In this document: piece by piece, positions 7,865 to 17,250 of the stretch
Layout: the number at the start of each line of letters is the position of its first letter
Position numbering within the stretch: position 1 is the stretch's first letter
Assembly (NCBI GenBank): GCA_938040985.1
Contig: CALHZD010000093.1
Coordinates: 1 to 17,935, forward strand
Source: an uncultured Propionivibrio sp.
GTDB taxonomy: Bacteria; Pseudomonadota; Gammaproteobacteria; Burkholderiales; Rhodocyclaceae
Length of the DNA: 17,935 bases
Direction: 5' to 3'
Notes under the pieces: generated by a model
What the model was told of the DNA's origin: nothing
Database searches by the model: none
The model's input: only the letters and a program-made list of their open reading frames with translations
Translations under genes and position numbers: made by a program

Positions 7865-10213
7865 ATGATGCCTTTTAACTTTTCGGACAAAACTTTACCC
7901 AGCGTTTCTCGCTGGGTACTTTATGGTTTCATGATCGTCATCGGCACCGTTGCCGTCGTTGCAGGCATGGTTGCCGTCATCCTGGCGCTTATCTACCCCA
8001 ACCTACCCTCGCTGGATATTCTCACCGACTATCAGCCCAAAATTCCTCTGCGCGTTTATTCGGCTGACGATCATCTAATCGGTGAATTTGGCGAAGAACG
8101 GCGGGCTTTCGTGCACATCGGAGACATTCCCGAGGTCATGAAACAGGCGATTTTAGCTGCCGAAGACGACCGTTTTTATCAGCATGGCGGCATTGACGCC
8201 GCAGGGGTTCTACGCGCAATCGTCCAGAATATTTTGGGCGGTGGCAAAAAGCAGGGAGCATCAACCATCACGCAACAGGTTGCCCGTAATTTCTACCTGT
8301 CGCCTGAAAAAACTTACCTCCGCAAGATCTACGAAGCGCTACTCGCCTTCAAAATCGAAGCCAACCTCAGCAAGGATCAGATTTTCGAGCTATACATCAA
8401 CCAGATTTTTCTTGGACACCGTGCCTATGGCTTTGCTGCCGCCTCGCAGATCTATTATGGCAAACCGCTCAGGGAAATCACCACGGCTGAAGCCGCCATG
8501 CTAGCCGGGCTTCCGAAAGCGCCGTCGACTTTCAACCCGATTGTCAACCCGCAACGCGCCCGTCTTCGACAACAATATGTACTACGTCGTATGCGCGAAC
8601 TTGGCTTTATTACTGATCAGCAACACAAAGAAGCGCTTGACCAAACACTGGTCATCAAGCGCGAACCCAGCGGTTTCTCCATGCACGCTGAATACGTTGC
8701 GGAAATGGCACGTCAGATGGTCGTTGAACAGTTCCCGGACGGCGTTTATCAGCACGGCTTAAAGGTCTATACGACAATCCGTAAAGAAGACCAGGATGCG
8801 GCCTACGACAGTTTGCGCAAAGGCGTACTCGACTACGACCGGCGCCACGGTTATCGCGGCGCAGAAGCCTACGTGGACTTGAGCGAAATCAAATCCGACC
8901 AAGATGAAGCCCTGGACGAGCTTTTGCAGGATTTTGAGGATTCGCCCGATCTGCGTCCGGCAATCGTGCTCGAAGCCAGCGCCAAACAAATTCGCGCCTA
9001 CCGGCACGGCGGCGAGATCATCATCCTGGCGGGTAATGAACTTAGACCCGCGCTCAGAATGCTCGACAGCAAAGCGCCGGCGAACAAACGTCTGCGGCGC
9101 GGCGCCGTTATCCGCGTGCAATCAGATAGCAAAAATAAATGGCGCATCACGCAAATGCCAGATGTTGAAGCTGCCTTTATTGCCGCCGACCCGCAGACCG
9201 GCGCTATTCGCGCATTGGTTGGCGGTTTTGACTTCAATCGCAACAAGTTCAATCATGCCACCCAAGCATGGCGACAGCCGGGATCGAGTTTCAAGCCGTT
9301 CATTTATTCCGGCTCGCTTGAAAAAGGTTTTACGGCTGCCTCGGTCATCGACGACAGCCCAATCAGTATCCCCGCCTCCGTAACCGGCAGCCAGGCCTGG
9401 GAACCCAAAAACTACGATGGCCGTTATGATGGGCCAATGCGTATGCGCACAGCACTCGCCCGATCCAAGAACATGGTGTCAATCCGCCTGCTGCAAGCCA
9501 GCGGCGTCAATTTCATCCAGGATTATGTGACCCGTTTCGGTTTTGAAGCCAGCAAACATCCGCCTTATCTCACCATGGCGCTTGGCGCGGGCTCGGTGAC
9601 CCCTTGGCAAATGGTCACAGCCTACTCGGTATTCGCCAATGGCGGCCACCGCATCCAGCCATATATCGTCAGCGAAATCCGCGACGCCAGGGACCAGGTC
9701 ATCGCACAGGCGCGGCCTGTCAAGGCTGCAGACGCGCCGCTGGTCATCGATCCGCGCAACGCCTATATCATGGATAGCATGATGCGCGACGTGACTATTT
9801 ACGGCACGGCCGGCCGCGCCGCTGCAACACTCAAACGACGCGATCTTGCGGGCAAGACAGGCACGACAAACGATCACGTCGATGCTTGGTTCTGCGGGTA
9901 TCAACGTACTGTCGTCGGCTGCTCCTGGGTCGGCTTCGATCAGCCCAAAAATATGGGACGAGGAGAAACCGGCGGTACAACGGCGCTTCCTGTCTGGATC
10001 GGTTACATGAAAACAGCGCTCAAAAATGTTCCGCAGACTTTCCTACCGCAGCCGCCGGGATTAGTCTCCGTTGAAACGCCGTGGTCAAGCCGGGAAATTT
10101 TCTATAAGGAAAACGTGCCCGATCTCACGCCCCCCGAGCCGGAACCTGACAGCCCTACCGAAGAAGACTCACAGAACGACCCTATTTACGATCATCTGCG
10201 GCAGTTCTACTGA
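7865..10213 (+). CDS. mrcA: Penicillin-binding protein 1A (bifunctional class A PBP)
   Basis: PBP1A (also called PonA) polymerises and cross-links peptidoglycan at the inner membrane, with its active sites in the periplasm. The 782-residue protein has an N-terminal membrane anchor (about 18-45), then a GT51 glycosyltransferase domain with catalytic E100 in EDDRFYQHGG, GASTITQQVARNF near 134-146 and FELYINQIFLG near 178-188. An OB-like insert precedes the transpeptidase domain, which has nucleophile S474 in SSFK (474-477), SKN at 534-536 and KTGT at 664-667. All catalytic motifs are intact. The acidic, proline-rich tail (PPEPEPDSPTEE) is not expected to be catalytic. It is divergent from pilM, a standard proteobacterial arrangement, and converges on cyaY. 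Two adjacent ATG codons (7865, 7868) are possible starts. Confidence 0.97.
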   Translation: MMPFNFSDKTLPSVSRWVLYGFMIVIGTVAVVAGMVAVILALIYPNLPSLDILTDYQPKIPLRVYSADDHLIGEFGEERRAFVHIGDIPEVMKQAILAAEDDRFYQHGGIDAAGVLRAIVQNILGGGKKQGASTITQQVARNFYLSPEKTYLRKIYEALLAFKIEANLSKDQIFELYINQIFLGHRAYGFAAASQIYYGKPLREITTAEAAMLAGLPKAPSTFNPIVNPQRARLRQQYVLRRMRELGFITDQQHKEALDQTLVIKREPSGFSMHAEYVAEMARQMVVEQFPDGVYQHGLKVYTTIRKEDQDAAYDSLRKGVLDYDRRHGYRGAEAYVDLSEIKSDQDEALDELLQDFEDSPDLRPAIVLEASAKQIRAYRHGGEIIILAGNELRPALRMLDSKAPANKRLRRGAVIRVQSDSKNKWRITQMPDVEAAFIAADPQTGAIRALVGGFDFNRNKFNHATQAWRQPGSSFKPFIYSGSLEKGFTAASVIDDSPISIPASVTGSQAWEPKNYDGRYDGPMRMRTALARSKNMVSIRLLQASGVNFIQDYVTRFGFEASKHPPYLTMALGAGSVTPWQMVTAYSVFANGGHRIQPYIVSEIRDARDQVIAQARPVKAADAPLVIDPRNAYIMDSMMRDVTIYGTAGRAAATLKRRDLAGKTGTTNDHVDAWFCGYQRTVVGCSWVGFDQPKNMGRGETGGTTALPVWIGYMKTALKNVPQTFLPQPPGLVSVETPWSSREIFYKENVPDLTPPEPEPDSPTEEDSQNDPIYDHLRQFY

Positions 10214-10276
10214 CCACGACACAAACACGCGACAAACGGTTATGCCGGATTGGCAAATTTGCGGGCTTTGTACGCT
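10214..10276. other. Short convergent gap between ponA and cyaY
   Basis: The two genes face each other across 63 bp. There is a 10-bp palindrome GCAAATTTGC at 10253-10262 but no stem with a T-tract, so termination here is probably factor-dependent or uses structure inside the genes. Confidence 0.4.
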
Positions 10277-10594
10277 TCAGGCCAGATTGACGTTCTCGCC
10301 TGCCTGCGCCGACGCCAGATGGGCAAGGGAAATCATCAGTTCCGTCCCCTCTCGAGTATCACGCCATGCCGTTCCATCCCAGCGAAAGTGATAACCGCCG
10401 GAACGCGCCGCCACCCACAGCTCTTGGGCAGCCAAGTGGCGATTCACCACTATTTTGCTGCCATCGGCAAACTCGATCTCAATGATACCGTCCCCTGCCC
10501 AAGCGTAATCAAGGTCGGCTCCACTTGCCTCCAGTGCCGATTCGATTCGCGCCAAGGCGACATCGGCCAATGCGTTAAATTCTGCTTCAGTCAT
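10277..10594 (-). CDS. cyaY: Frataxin-like iron-sulfur assembly protein CyaY
   Basis: CyaY is the bacterial frataxin; it binds iron and modulates the IscS/IscU Fe-S cluster machinery in the cytoplasm. The 105-residue protein shows the frataxin pattern: an acidic first helix (MTEAEFNALADVALARIE), a beta-sheet with GDGIIEIEFADGSKIVVNRH, then AAQELWVAARSGGYHF and the conserved tryptophan strand with LRW-like FRWDGTAWRDTR, closing with a helix around GTELMISL. Length and motifs match the family. It is convergent with ponA and divergent from the small lipoprotein gene, with fewer than 45 bp between start codons, so the two promoters must overlap or lie inside the neighbouring genes. The Shine-Dalgarno is weak (ATAGGA). 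Confidence 0.93.
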   Translation of the reverse strand: MTEAEFNALADVALARIESALEASGADLDYAWAGDGIIEIEFADGSKIVVNRHLAAQELWVAARSGGYHFRWDGTAWRDTREGTELMISLAHLASAQAGENVNLA

Positions 10595-10637
10595 CCTATG
10601 CTACCATCCGGCTTCTGATTAATTCTGCTTGATAACT

Positions 10638-10871
10638 ATGCTTCCAAAACCTGCGCATACTTCGCATGCGCTTTTCCCCGTACGGGGCTCACTGAGGATC
10701 TCTCGGTATTTTTTACTTCTTTTGCCCGTAATTGCCGTCGCGTGCAGCGTCAGCGCCTGCGGTACGCGCGGCCCGCTGACACTCCCGCCTCAGCCGGTAG
10801 AAAAGACTGCACACGCTGCACCAGCACTGACAAATACTAACACCAATACTCCCCAGGAAGCTTCCCGATGA
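10638..10871 (+). CDS. lptM: Small LptM-like lipoprotein upstream of lysA
   Basis: A small outer-membrane lipoprotein gene (once called yifL) usually lies just upstream of lysA in proteobacteria. In E. coli the LptM product helps the LPS translocon LptD/E fold. Counted from ATG 10638, a hydrophobic segment (about 24-38, FLLLLPVIAVACS) leads to lipobox VSAC with the acylated cysteine at residue 41, then the family's GTRGPLTLPP. The tail is Pro/Thr/Asn-rich and disordered. The signal is unusually long, with about 23 polar residues before the hydrophobic core. An in-frame TTG at 10629 would add three residues. No good Shine-Dalgarno supports either start. The stop overlaps the lysA start as ATGA, indicating one operon. 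Confidence 0.85.
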   Translation: MLPKPAHTSHALFPVRGSLRISRYFLLLLPVIAVACSVSACGTRGPLTLPPQPVEKTAHAAPALTNTNTNTPQEASR

Positions 10872-12112
10872 GCGCCTTTACACTGAAAAACGGCCAGCTA
10901 TACGCTGAGTCTGTCGCCCTGTCCGATATTGCCGCCCGCTTCGGCACACCTTGCTATGTCTACTCACGCGCAGCGCTGGAGGCGGCGCTTGACGAATATC
11001 TGCAAGAATTAACAGGTGTCGACGCGCTTGTCTGTTTTGCCGTCAAGGCCAACGCCAACCTCGCTATTCTTGATGTTTTTGCCCGTCTCGGCGCAGGCTT
11101 CGACATTGTTTCAGGCGGCGAACTCAAACGGGTTCTGGCAGCCGGCGGCAACCCGAAAAAGGTGGTTTTTTCCGGCGTCGGCAAGTCAAGCGAAGAAATG
11201 AGGCTGGCGCTCGAACACAATATTTTCTGTTTCAACGTCGAATCAGCACCCGAACTTGAACGGCTCAATGAAGTCGCCAGCATGCTGAGTAAAAAGGCGC
11301 CCATCAGCTTGCGCGTCAATCCCAACGTCGATCCCAAAACGCATCCGTACATCTCTACCGGCCTTAAGAAGAACAAGTTCGGCGTAGCCTATGATGATGC
11401 GCTTTCCCTTTACCGGCACGCAGTAACATTGTCGAATCTTGAAATTACTGGCATCGACTGCCACATCGGCTCGCAACTGCTCGACCCTTCGCCTTTCGCC
11501 GAAGCGCTTGACAGAATTCTGATACTTGTCGACCAGCTTGCTGCCAACGATATCCGCCTGCACCACATTGACCTGGGCGGCGGCCTCGGTATCCGCTACA
11601 AGGATGAGCAGGAACCGACTGTCAGAAGCTACCTGCAACCTCTACTGGCAAAGATCAAAGGACGCGGTCTAAAAATCATCCTGGAGCCTGGTCGTCGCCT
11701 GGTCGGCAATGCAGGCGTGTTACTCACTAAAATTGAATATCTCAAACCCGGCGAAGCGAAAAATTTCGCTATTGTTGACGCCGCCATGAATGACTTGGCT
11801 CGGCCGGCGCTCTACGACGCTTGGCATGAAATCATTCCAGTTCAACCACGTCATAACGCACCACGCATATGGGAAGTTGTCGGCCCCATCTGCGAAACGG
11901 GCGATTTTATCGGCCATGACCGTTCACTTGCGCTGAAAGCCGGCGATCTGCTTGCCGTTCTTTCGGCAGGCGCATACGGCATGGCCATGAGTTCAAACTA
12001 CAATTCGCGCCCGCGCGCCGCCGAGGTCATGGTTGATGGCAGCACCGTGCATCTGATTCGTCACCGTGAAACCGAGGAAGCGCTGTATGCCCTAGAATCC
12101 CGGCTTCCCTGA
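10868..12112 (+). CDS. lysA: Diaminopimelate decarboxylase LysA
   Basis: LysA decarboxylates meso-diaminopimelate to L-lysine with pyridoxal phosphate, the last step of lysine synthesis. The 414-residue fold-III enzyme has the PLP lysine K60 in CFAVKANAN, HIGSQL starting at H199, the phosphate-binding DLGGGLGIRY near 236-245, EPGRRLVGNAG near 275-285, the substrate-contacting C342-E343 in GPICETGD and GAYGMAMSSNYNSRPR near the C-terminus. Everything expected is present. AGGAAG sits 7 bases before the ATG. The ATGA overlap with the lipoprotein gene indicates translational coupling. There is no clear terminator after the stop. Confidence 0.97.
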   Translation: MSAFTLKNGQLYAESVALSDIAARFGTPCYVYSRAALEAALDEYLQELTGVDALVCFAVKANANLAILDVFARLGAGFDIVSGGELKRVLAAGGNPKKVVFSGVGKSSEEMRLALEHNIFCFNVESAPELERLNEVASMLSKKAPISLRVNPNVDPKTHPYISTGLKKNKFGVAYDDALSLYRHAVTLSNLEITGIDCHIGSQLLDPSPFAEALDRILILVDQLAANDIRLHHIDLGGGLGIRYKDEQEPTVRSYLQPLLAKIKGRGLKIILEPGRRLVGNAGVLLTKIEYLKPGEAKNFAIVDAAMNDLARPALYDAWHEIIPVQPRHNAPRIWEVVGPICETGDFIGHDRSLALKAGDLLAVLSAGAYGMAMSSNYNSRPRAAEVMVDGSTVHLIRHRETEEALYALESRLP

Positions 12113-12386
12113 CATTTTTCCGCCCGTCGCCGGCCACATTCAAATAATGGCTGCGGACTAATAACCATCTGCCTTTTAAACGGCCAAATAACCGTTTGTT
12201 GCACCCATTTTGGATGCGGCATGTAGTCTTGTGCGGATCATTCCCGTCAATCCGCCGATCAGTAAGCAGCCTCCGCATAGTACTTAGCTACTAGCGCCCA
12301 AGAATATTCCGCCGTTGCACCACAACAGCGGCAGACCGTTATCGCTTGAGACAGATTACGATGGGGCTTGTGGCTTTCCACATTTC

Positions 12387-12420
12387 GTATCGCATCTCCT
12401 TGTCCGACCACAAGCGATAC
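12387..12420 (+). promoter_or_regulatory. Two-part hairpin in the leader region of the mutase gene
   Basis: GTATCG (12387-12392) pairs with CGATAC (12415-12420), and inside it CTTGT (12399-12403) pairs with ACAAG (12410-12414), leaving a 6-base loop CCGACC and a bulge at 12393-12398. Eleven base pairs in 34 bases is a plausible RNA or operator structure about 150 bp before the gene. Its function is unknown and it could be chance. Confidence 0.3.
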
Positions 12421-12527
12421 AGTAGGATTAATTGTTACAGGCGCGCTTCGATAGTCTGTAATGCCGTGTTGATTCTGCGCTTTGATACACCGCGCTTTTG
12501 TTCGATACGGCGGATTGCATCTCAAAT

Positions 12528-12547
12528 TGAAAACGCCAAAGTTTTCA
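12528..12547 (+). promoter_or_regulatory. Inverted repeat just upstream of the mutase ribosome binding site
   Basis: TGAAAAC (12528-12534) and GTTTTCA (12541-12547) are perfect 7-bp inverted repeats around GCCAAA. The repeat ends 6 bases before the GAAAGG Shine-Dalgarno (12554-12559) of the mutase gene, so it could be a repressor operator or an RNA hairpin affecting translation. Confidence 0.4.
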
Positions 12548-12566
12548 TTTCCTGAAAGGTAAAGTC

Positions 12567-14723
<2,157 letters not shown>

Positions 14724-14737
14724 TTTTGTTTTATCTG

Positions 14738-14784
14738 GCCAAACTCCGGGGGTCTCCGCCGGAGTTTGGCTTTTTTTCTTTTTT
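14738..14784 (+). terminator. Rho-independent terminator after the mutase gene
   Basis: GCCAAACTCCGG (14738-14749) and CCGGAGTTTGGC (14759-14770) form a perfect 12-bp stem with a 9-base loop, followed by a T-rich tract to 14784 broken by one C. It lies 15 bp after the stop codon and should separate mutase transcription from meaB. Confidence 0.93.
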
Positions 14785-14813
14785 GACGGCGATGCGCTTA
14801 GTTGCCGCCCAAA

Positions 14814-14912
14814 CTAAGAAGTAGTATTAACGAAATAGCTGAATAAAAAGACAGTTACAAGAAGAAGCGCTACTACAACTGCGTACTTGGTACGGAATAG
14901 GCAGCGCAACAT
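14814..14912 (-). CDS. Possible small membrane peptide (32 residues)
   Basis: I do not recognise this ORF. From ATG 14912 it encodes 32 residues: a basic N-terminus (MLRCLFRTKYA), about 17 hydrophobic residues (VVVALLLVTVFLFSYFV) and a short polar end, NTTS. This matches the basic-in, single-helix pattern of small bacterial membrane proteins. It lies in the gap between the mutase terminator and meaB, on the opposite strand. No good Shine-Dalgarno precedes the ATG; the frame stays open upstream through the 14949-14966 palindrome, so a non-ATG start further up is possible. A hydrophobic reading this short can arise by chance in AT-rich DNA, so confidence is low. Confidence 0.25.
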   Translation of the reverse strand: MLRCLFRTKYAVVVALLLVTVFLFSYFVNTTS

Positions 14913-14948
14913 CGCGTAACTGATTCTCAGATATTTAGCTATAGTTTC

Positions 14949-14966
14949 GGAAAAATTAATTTTTCC
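14949..14966. promoter_or_regulatory. Perfect 18-bp palindrome upstream of meaB
   Basis: GGAAAAATTAATTTTTCC reads identically on both strands, with no spacer. It lies 138 bp before the meaB start and 37 bp upstream of the start of the small minus-strand ORF. Perfect dyads of this length are typical of dimeric repressor operators. No T-tract beyond the stem argues for termination. The regulator is unknown. Confidence 0.5.
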
Positions 14967-15104
14967 ACAAAACGGCGGGCCAGAACAGCATAGGTCGGTG
15001 AGTCAACGCAATAGGAGAAATCAGGTTTATCGATTATTGCTACTCTAGCGTTTCACTTTACCAATCGTCGCACTGGCTTTTTTAGACAAAACGAAAGCTT
15101 AATC

Positions 15105-16109
15105 ATGGATGCCAACACCCCACGCAACACGCTTTCCGAAGCAGATCAACAGCTTGTTAACGGCGTATTGGCCGGACAGCGGCGCGCGCTTGCAAAAACC
15201 ATCACGCTGATTGAATCGACGCGTGATGATCACCAAGAGCGGGCAAATGAAATTCTTGCAGAATTGCTGCCGCATTCCGGCAAAGCAATTCGTCTTGGTA
15301 TTTCTGGAGTACCCGGCGCGGGAAAATCGACATTTATTGAAGCGCTGGGTATCTGGCTTATTGATCATGGCTACAAACTTGCTGTTCTGGCGGTCGATCC
15401 CTCTTCTTCGGTTTCCGGCGGATCGATTTTGGGCGATAAAACCCGTATGGAACAGCTTTGCCAGCGCCCCGGCGCTTTCATTCGTCCCAGTCCTTCCGCT
15501 GGTTCTCTGGGTGGTGTTGCTGCCAAAACACGCGAATCCATGCTGGCCTGCGAAGCTGCCGGCTACGACGTCATTCTCGTCGAAACTGTCGGCGTCGGCC
15601 AAAGCGAAACGACTGTTGCCGGCATGGTTGACATGTTTATTCTCCTGCAATTGCCTAATGCGGGAGATGATTTACAGGCTATTAAAAAAGGCATTGTTGA
15701 AATTGCAGACCTTGTCGCTATTAATAAAAGCGACATCAATCCGCAAATGTCAGCCATCGCCTGTGCACAATGGAAACAGGCCATTCAAATGCTGCGCCCA
15801 ACTTCACCTAACTGGCGCCCTCCAGTCATCACGTTAAGTGCTTTGCAAAAACAGGGAATTGACGATTTCTGGAGTGAGATTGAAAAATTTCGTGAAATTA
15901 TGGCAAAGACAGGCGAGCTGGAAGAAAAACGGAAGAAGCAAGCGCTCGCCTGGATGTGGAGCATGATAGAAGGCGGTCTGCGTCAACGTTTCCGCAACCA
16001 TCCTCAAGTTCACGCTGCACTGCCCAAACTTTCCGGCGAAGTCGCTAGCGGGCAGATCACGCCGGGCGTTGCCGCACGCACCTTACTCGACTATCTCGAC
16101 CAGCGTTGA
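15105..16109 (+). CDS. meaB: MeaB/ArgK G-protein chaperone of methylmalonyl-CoA mutase
   Basis: MeaB is a G3E-family GTPase that gates adenosylcobalamin loading and protects the mutase from inactivation; older annotations call it ArgK, a periplasmic-transport kinase. The 334-residue protein has a helical N-terminus, Walker A GVPGAGKS at 68-75, the VDPSSSVSGGSILGDKTRM segment near 95-113, ETVGVGQSE near 160-168 (switch region with Walker B) and NKSD near 206-209 for guanine recognition. The C-terminal arm (EEKRKKQALAWMWSMIE) matches the dimerisation region. All nucleotide-binding motifs are intact. It lies downstream of its client gene but behind a terminator, so it needs its own promoter. The Shine-Dalgarno is weak (GAAAG), and a terminator follows. 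Confidence 0.95.
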   Translation: MDANTPRNTLSEADQQLVNGVLAGQRRALAKTITLIESTRDDHQERANEILAELLPHSGKAIRLGISGVPGAGKSTFIEALGIWLIDHGYKLAVLAVDPSSSVSGGSILGDKTRMEQLCQRPGAFIRPSPSAGSLGGVAAKTRESMLACEAAGYDVILVETVGVGQSETTVAGMVDMFILLQLPNAGDDLQAIKKGIVEIADLVAINKSDINPQMSAIACAQWKQAIQMLRPTSPNWRPPVITLSALQKQGIDDFWSEIEKFREIMAKTGELEEKRKKQALAWMWSMIEGGLRQRFRNHPQVHAALPKLSGEVASGQITPGVAARTLLDYLDQR

Positions 16110-16130
16110 AAACGAGCAACGCAAAAAGAT

Positions 16131-16163
16131 AAATGTCGGGCACCTTGTACCCGACATTTTTTT
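16131..16163 (+). terminator. Rho-independent terminator after meaB
   Basis: AAATGTCGGG (16131-16140) and CCCGACATTT (16150-16159) form a perfect 10-bp stem with a 9-base loop; the T run continues to 16163. It lies 21 bp after the meaB stop codon. Confidence 0.92.
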
Positions 16164-16218
16164 CGCGCCATTTCCACCAGACACAAAGCGCCTGATTACG
16201 CAACCGCCGCTGCCCTGA

Positions 16219-16257
16219 AGCCCTTTATCCATGGGGGTTTCGAGGCATCTCGGCTGA
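16219..16257. repeat. Isolated copy of the 40-bp repeat unit
   Basis: AGCCCTTTATCCATGGGGGT and the following bases match the TTTATCCACGGG-type units of the left arrays, for example those at 288, 693 and 946. A weak continuation starts 39 bp later at 16258. It lies between the meaB terminator and the Sel1 pseudogene. Confidence 0.6.
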
Positions 16258-16401
16258 AGCTGTTGCGGGAACTGCCACTGCGCCCGGGCGATAAATGACG
16301 CACCCAGCAAGATCACATCGAAAGCTACATCGCGGTTTTTTCGACACCCGCGTAGCGCGTACAATCGCACTGTCATTCATAAACAAATCACGGAAAACAC
16401 A
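16258..16401. other. Gap between repeat unit and Sel1 pseudogene
   Basis: No gene is visible. TACAAT at 16360-16365 resembles a -10 box for the downstream pseudogene, but no matching -35 is evident. The minus strand has an open frame running through the repeat and the 3' end of meaB, which I regard as a shadow. Confidence 0.35.
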
Positions 16402-17102
16402 GTAAACCTCATCTACCGCATTGCGCAGTCTGCCTTTATCGTTTTCATCACAGCGGCGGTATCAATACCCCTTGCCACCAAAAGCGCACAAAATGCGGAT
16501 GCCATCAGGCAAGAAGCGCAGGATGCTTACAACAAGCAAGACTACGCTCGCGTTTTCCGCCTTGTTCAAACATTGGCAGAACAAGGCGATGCTGCGGCGC
16601 AATTTAACCTTGGTTCGCTGTATGTAGAAATGCCTGGGTGTAGCGCAAGACTACGGAAAGGCGCGTGTGTGGTTTGAAAAGGCGACGATACAGGGACGCC
16701 CCAGCGCAGAGCCATCTTGGCGCGTTGTACACGAAAGACTTGGGTATAACACAAGGCCCACGGCAAAGCGCGTGAATGGTACGAAAAGGCGGCAATACAG
16801 GGTTATGCTGATGCACAAAACAATTTTGGTTTGCTCTATAAAAAAGGGCTGGGCGTGGGGCGGGATTACAACAACAAGGCACGTGAGTAGTATGAAAAAA
16901 CAGCAGCGCAAAGTAATACTGGCGCTCAAAAAATAACATCGGCCTGATGTATAAAGATGGGTGAGGTGTAGCGCAGGATATACGGCAAGGCGCGTATATT
17001 GCTCGAAAAAGTGTCTGCGCAGGGTGATGTCAAGGCACACAGAAATCTTTGCGTGCTGTATACCAAAGATTGGAGTGTGGTACACAAAAAAATAGTAAAG
17101 TG
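16402..17102 (+). pseudogene. Broken secreted Sel1-like repeat protein gene
   Basis: The stretch from 16402 reads as a signal-peptide-like segment (FIVFITAAVSIPLA, then polar) with no usable ATG; GTA at 16402 sits where a start codon would fit. It continues with EQGDAAAQFNLGSLY, the first half of a Sel1 (SLR/TPR-like) repeat. The frame then shifts by one near 16630-16640 to GVAQDYGKARVWFEKA. Across several frames I can follow about five repeats of roughly 36 residues, including GKAREWYEKAAIQG, YADAQNNFGLLYKKG, NIGLMYKDG and GKARILLEKVSAQGD. In-frame stops lie at 16888-16890 and 16962-16964, and at least three frameshifts are needed. Sel1 proteins often mediate protein-protein contacts in the envelope. 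The 3' end fades into a 40-bp repeat block. Confidence 0.85.
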
Positions 17103-17126
17103 GGCATTTTCAGAAAATTTTCCCTG

Positions 17127-17250
17127 AGCCCCGCATAAACAGGGCGTTTCAGAGTAGGTGCTCTGAGATGCCCTATCCACGCGGGTTTCGGAGCACCCCA
17201 AAAGCCCCTCGCTCTTTGGGAGAAATATTTGGTGAGAGGGTAAAAAAGCA
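17127..17250. repeat. Right-hand copy of the 40-bp repeats plus tail
   Basis: Units begin near 17127 and 17168 (41 bp apart), and a degraded partial unit may precede them from about 17101. The second unit contains ATGCCCTATCCACGCGGG, identical to the copy starting near 853. The following tail (CCCAAAAGCCCCTCGC, then TTTGG-GAGAGGG) matches 881-925. The block is therefore a direct repeat of 813-934 in the same orientation, about 16.3 kb away. Confidence 0.75.

Larger units (their letters stand above)
12113..12566. other. 454-bp non-coding gap before the mutase gene, with inverted repeats
   Basis: No convincing gene lies here. Open frames on both strands have atypical codon use, rich in CGA, ATA and GTA compared with the neighbours, and no ribosome binding sites. 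AAACGG (12178-12183) pairs with CCGTTT (12192-12197) but lacks a T-tract, so it is at best a weak lysA terminator. Hairpin-forming sequences at 12387-12420 and 12528-12547 are listed separately. The mutase promoter should be here. I do not see a cobalamin riboswitch core. Confidence 0.5.

Noticed and set aside
12259..12525. Minus-strand ORF of 88 residues before the mutase gene
   Set aside because: Its Cys-rich segment (CRCCGATAEY) caught my eye, but codon use differs from the neighbours, no ribosome binding site precedes it, and no known domain is recognisable. It cannot be fully excluded.
16083..16376. Minus-strand ORF of 97 residues after meaB
   Set aside because: It covers the meaB stop, the meaB terminator and a repeat unit, so it is not a plausible gene.
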